Shown here: positions 14,409 to 14,542 of the stretch, piece after piece
Layout: each line of letters opens with the position of its first letter
Numbering within the stretch: position 1 is the stretch's first letter
Assembly: GCA_014729565.1 (NCBI GenBank)
Contig: WJJR01000252.1
Coordinates: 1-14,542 of the forward strand
Direction: 5' to 3'
DNA: 14,542 bases
Origin: Candidatus Zixiibacteriota bacterium
GTDB lineage: Bacteria > Zixibacteria > MSB-5A5 > WJJR01
Notes under the pieces: model-generated
What the model was told of the DNA's origin: nothing
The model's database searches: none
What the model saw: the letters and a program-made list of their open reading frames with translations, nothing else
Program-made: the position numbers and the translations under genes

Positions 14409-14542
14409 ATGTCCGACCGTTCCAGAGAGATTGCCGAAGCGACCGCCGCCGTACGTGCACAGACCGACGCTGAACCGACCATCGGGATTATCCTCGGGAC
14501 CGGGTTGGGAAAACTCGGCGACGGGATCGACGTCAAGCAGAC
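14409..14542 (+). CDS. punA: Purine nucleoside phosphorylase, N-terminal part (runs off window)
   Basis: Only the first 44 codons are present. After an N-terminal helix (MSDRSREIAEATAAVRAQ) comes PTIGIILGTGLGKLGD, the N-terminal strand and phosphate-binding glycine loop typical of the trimeric PNP family (purine nucleoside plus phosphate to base plus ribose 1-phosphate, cytoplasmic salvage). The GTG serine/threonine position and the following GLG distinguish it from MTA phosphorylases, which usually read GGSGLY. GGAG (14399-14402) stands six bases before the ATG. The symbol is by family type, and the specificity (guanosine/inosine or other) needs the rest of the gene. Confidence 0.85.
   Translation, partial: MSDRSREIAEATAAVRAQTDAEPTIGIILGTGLGKLGDGIDVKQ

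Noticed and set aside
1..14542. CRISPR array, defence island, prophage or transposon genes
   Set aside because: No regularly spaced direct repeats, no recognisable nuclease, integrase or transposase, and all clear genes are peptidases, a transporter, a lipoprotein or housekeeping proteins.

Overview
The window is about 14.5 kb of protein-coding bacterial DNA of fairly high GC. It holds eight complete genes and the start of a ninth. There is no rRNA, tRNA, CRISPR array, transposase or phage gene that I can see. The organism looks like a Gram-negative (diderm) bacterium. The evidence is a lipoprotein signal, Sec signal peptides, and a secreted subtilisin ending in a FlgD-like/type A C-terminal sorting domain (PNPFNP ... 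IYD-AG ... WDG ... NGVYF). That domain is typical of the FCB superphylum and related candidate phyla such as Zixibacteria. This placement is inference from protein style, not a database match.

Layout. 1-260: non-coding, with a composite palindromic repeat at 19-72. 261-4794: three minus-strand genes. Read in their own direction these are a cytoplasmic S9 (prolyl-oligopeptidase family) peptidase at 4794-2746, a small cysteine-rich lipoprotein of unknown function at 2468-1992, and an AGCS sodium:alanine/glycine symporter at 1691-261. The symporter has a hairpin-rich leader. 4795-5444: a 650-base divergent intergenic region holding a second copy of the repeat and a good promoter candidate. 5445-12812: plus-strand genes for the large secreted S8 peptidase and two tandem S9 peptidases. 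The first S9 enzyme is exported and the second has no signal peptide. Intrinsic-terminator-like hairpins follow the S8 gene and the first S9 gene. 12813-12967: a spacer with a second, unrelated palindromic repeat of the GTCATTCCCGC...GCGGG type. 12968-14542: a housekeeping cluster of yggS (PLP homeostasis), a DivIVA-domain protein and a purine nucleoside phosphorylase that runs off the window.

How it fits together. Four of the nine genes are serine peptidases and one is a sodium-coupled amino-acid symporter. A reasonable inference is protein or peptide scavenging: the S8 enzyme acts outside the cell, the exported S9 enzyme cleaves oligopeptides in the periplasm or outside, the symporter brings in alanine or glycine, and the two cytoplasmic S9 enzymes finish peptide breakdown. 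The yggS-DivIVA-phosphorylase end is ordinary chromosomal housekeeping. I see no clear new defence or mobile system. The best leads are the covarying hairpin repeat (19-72 and 4992-5024), the structured leader of the symporter gene, and the secreted/cytoplasmic S9 duplication.
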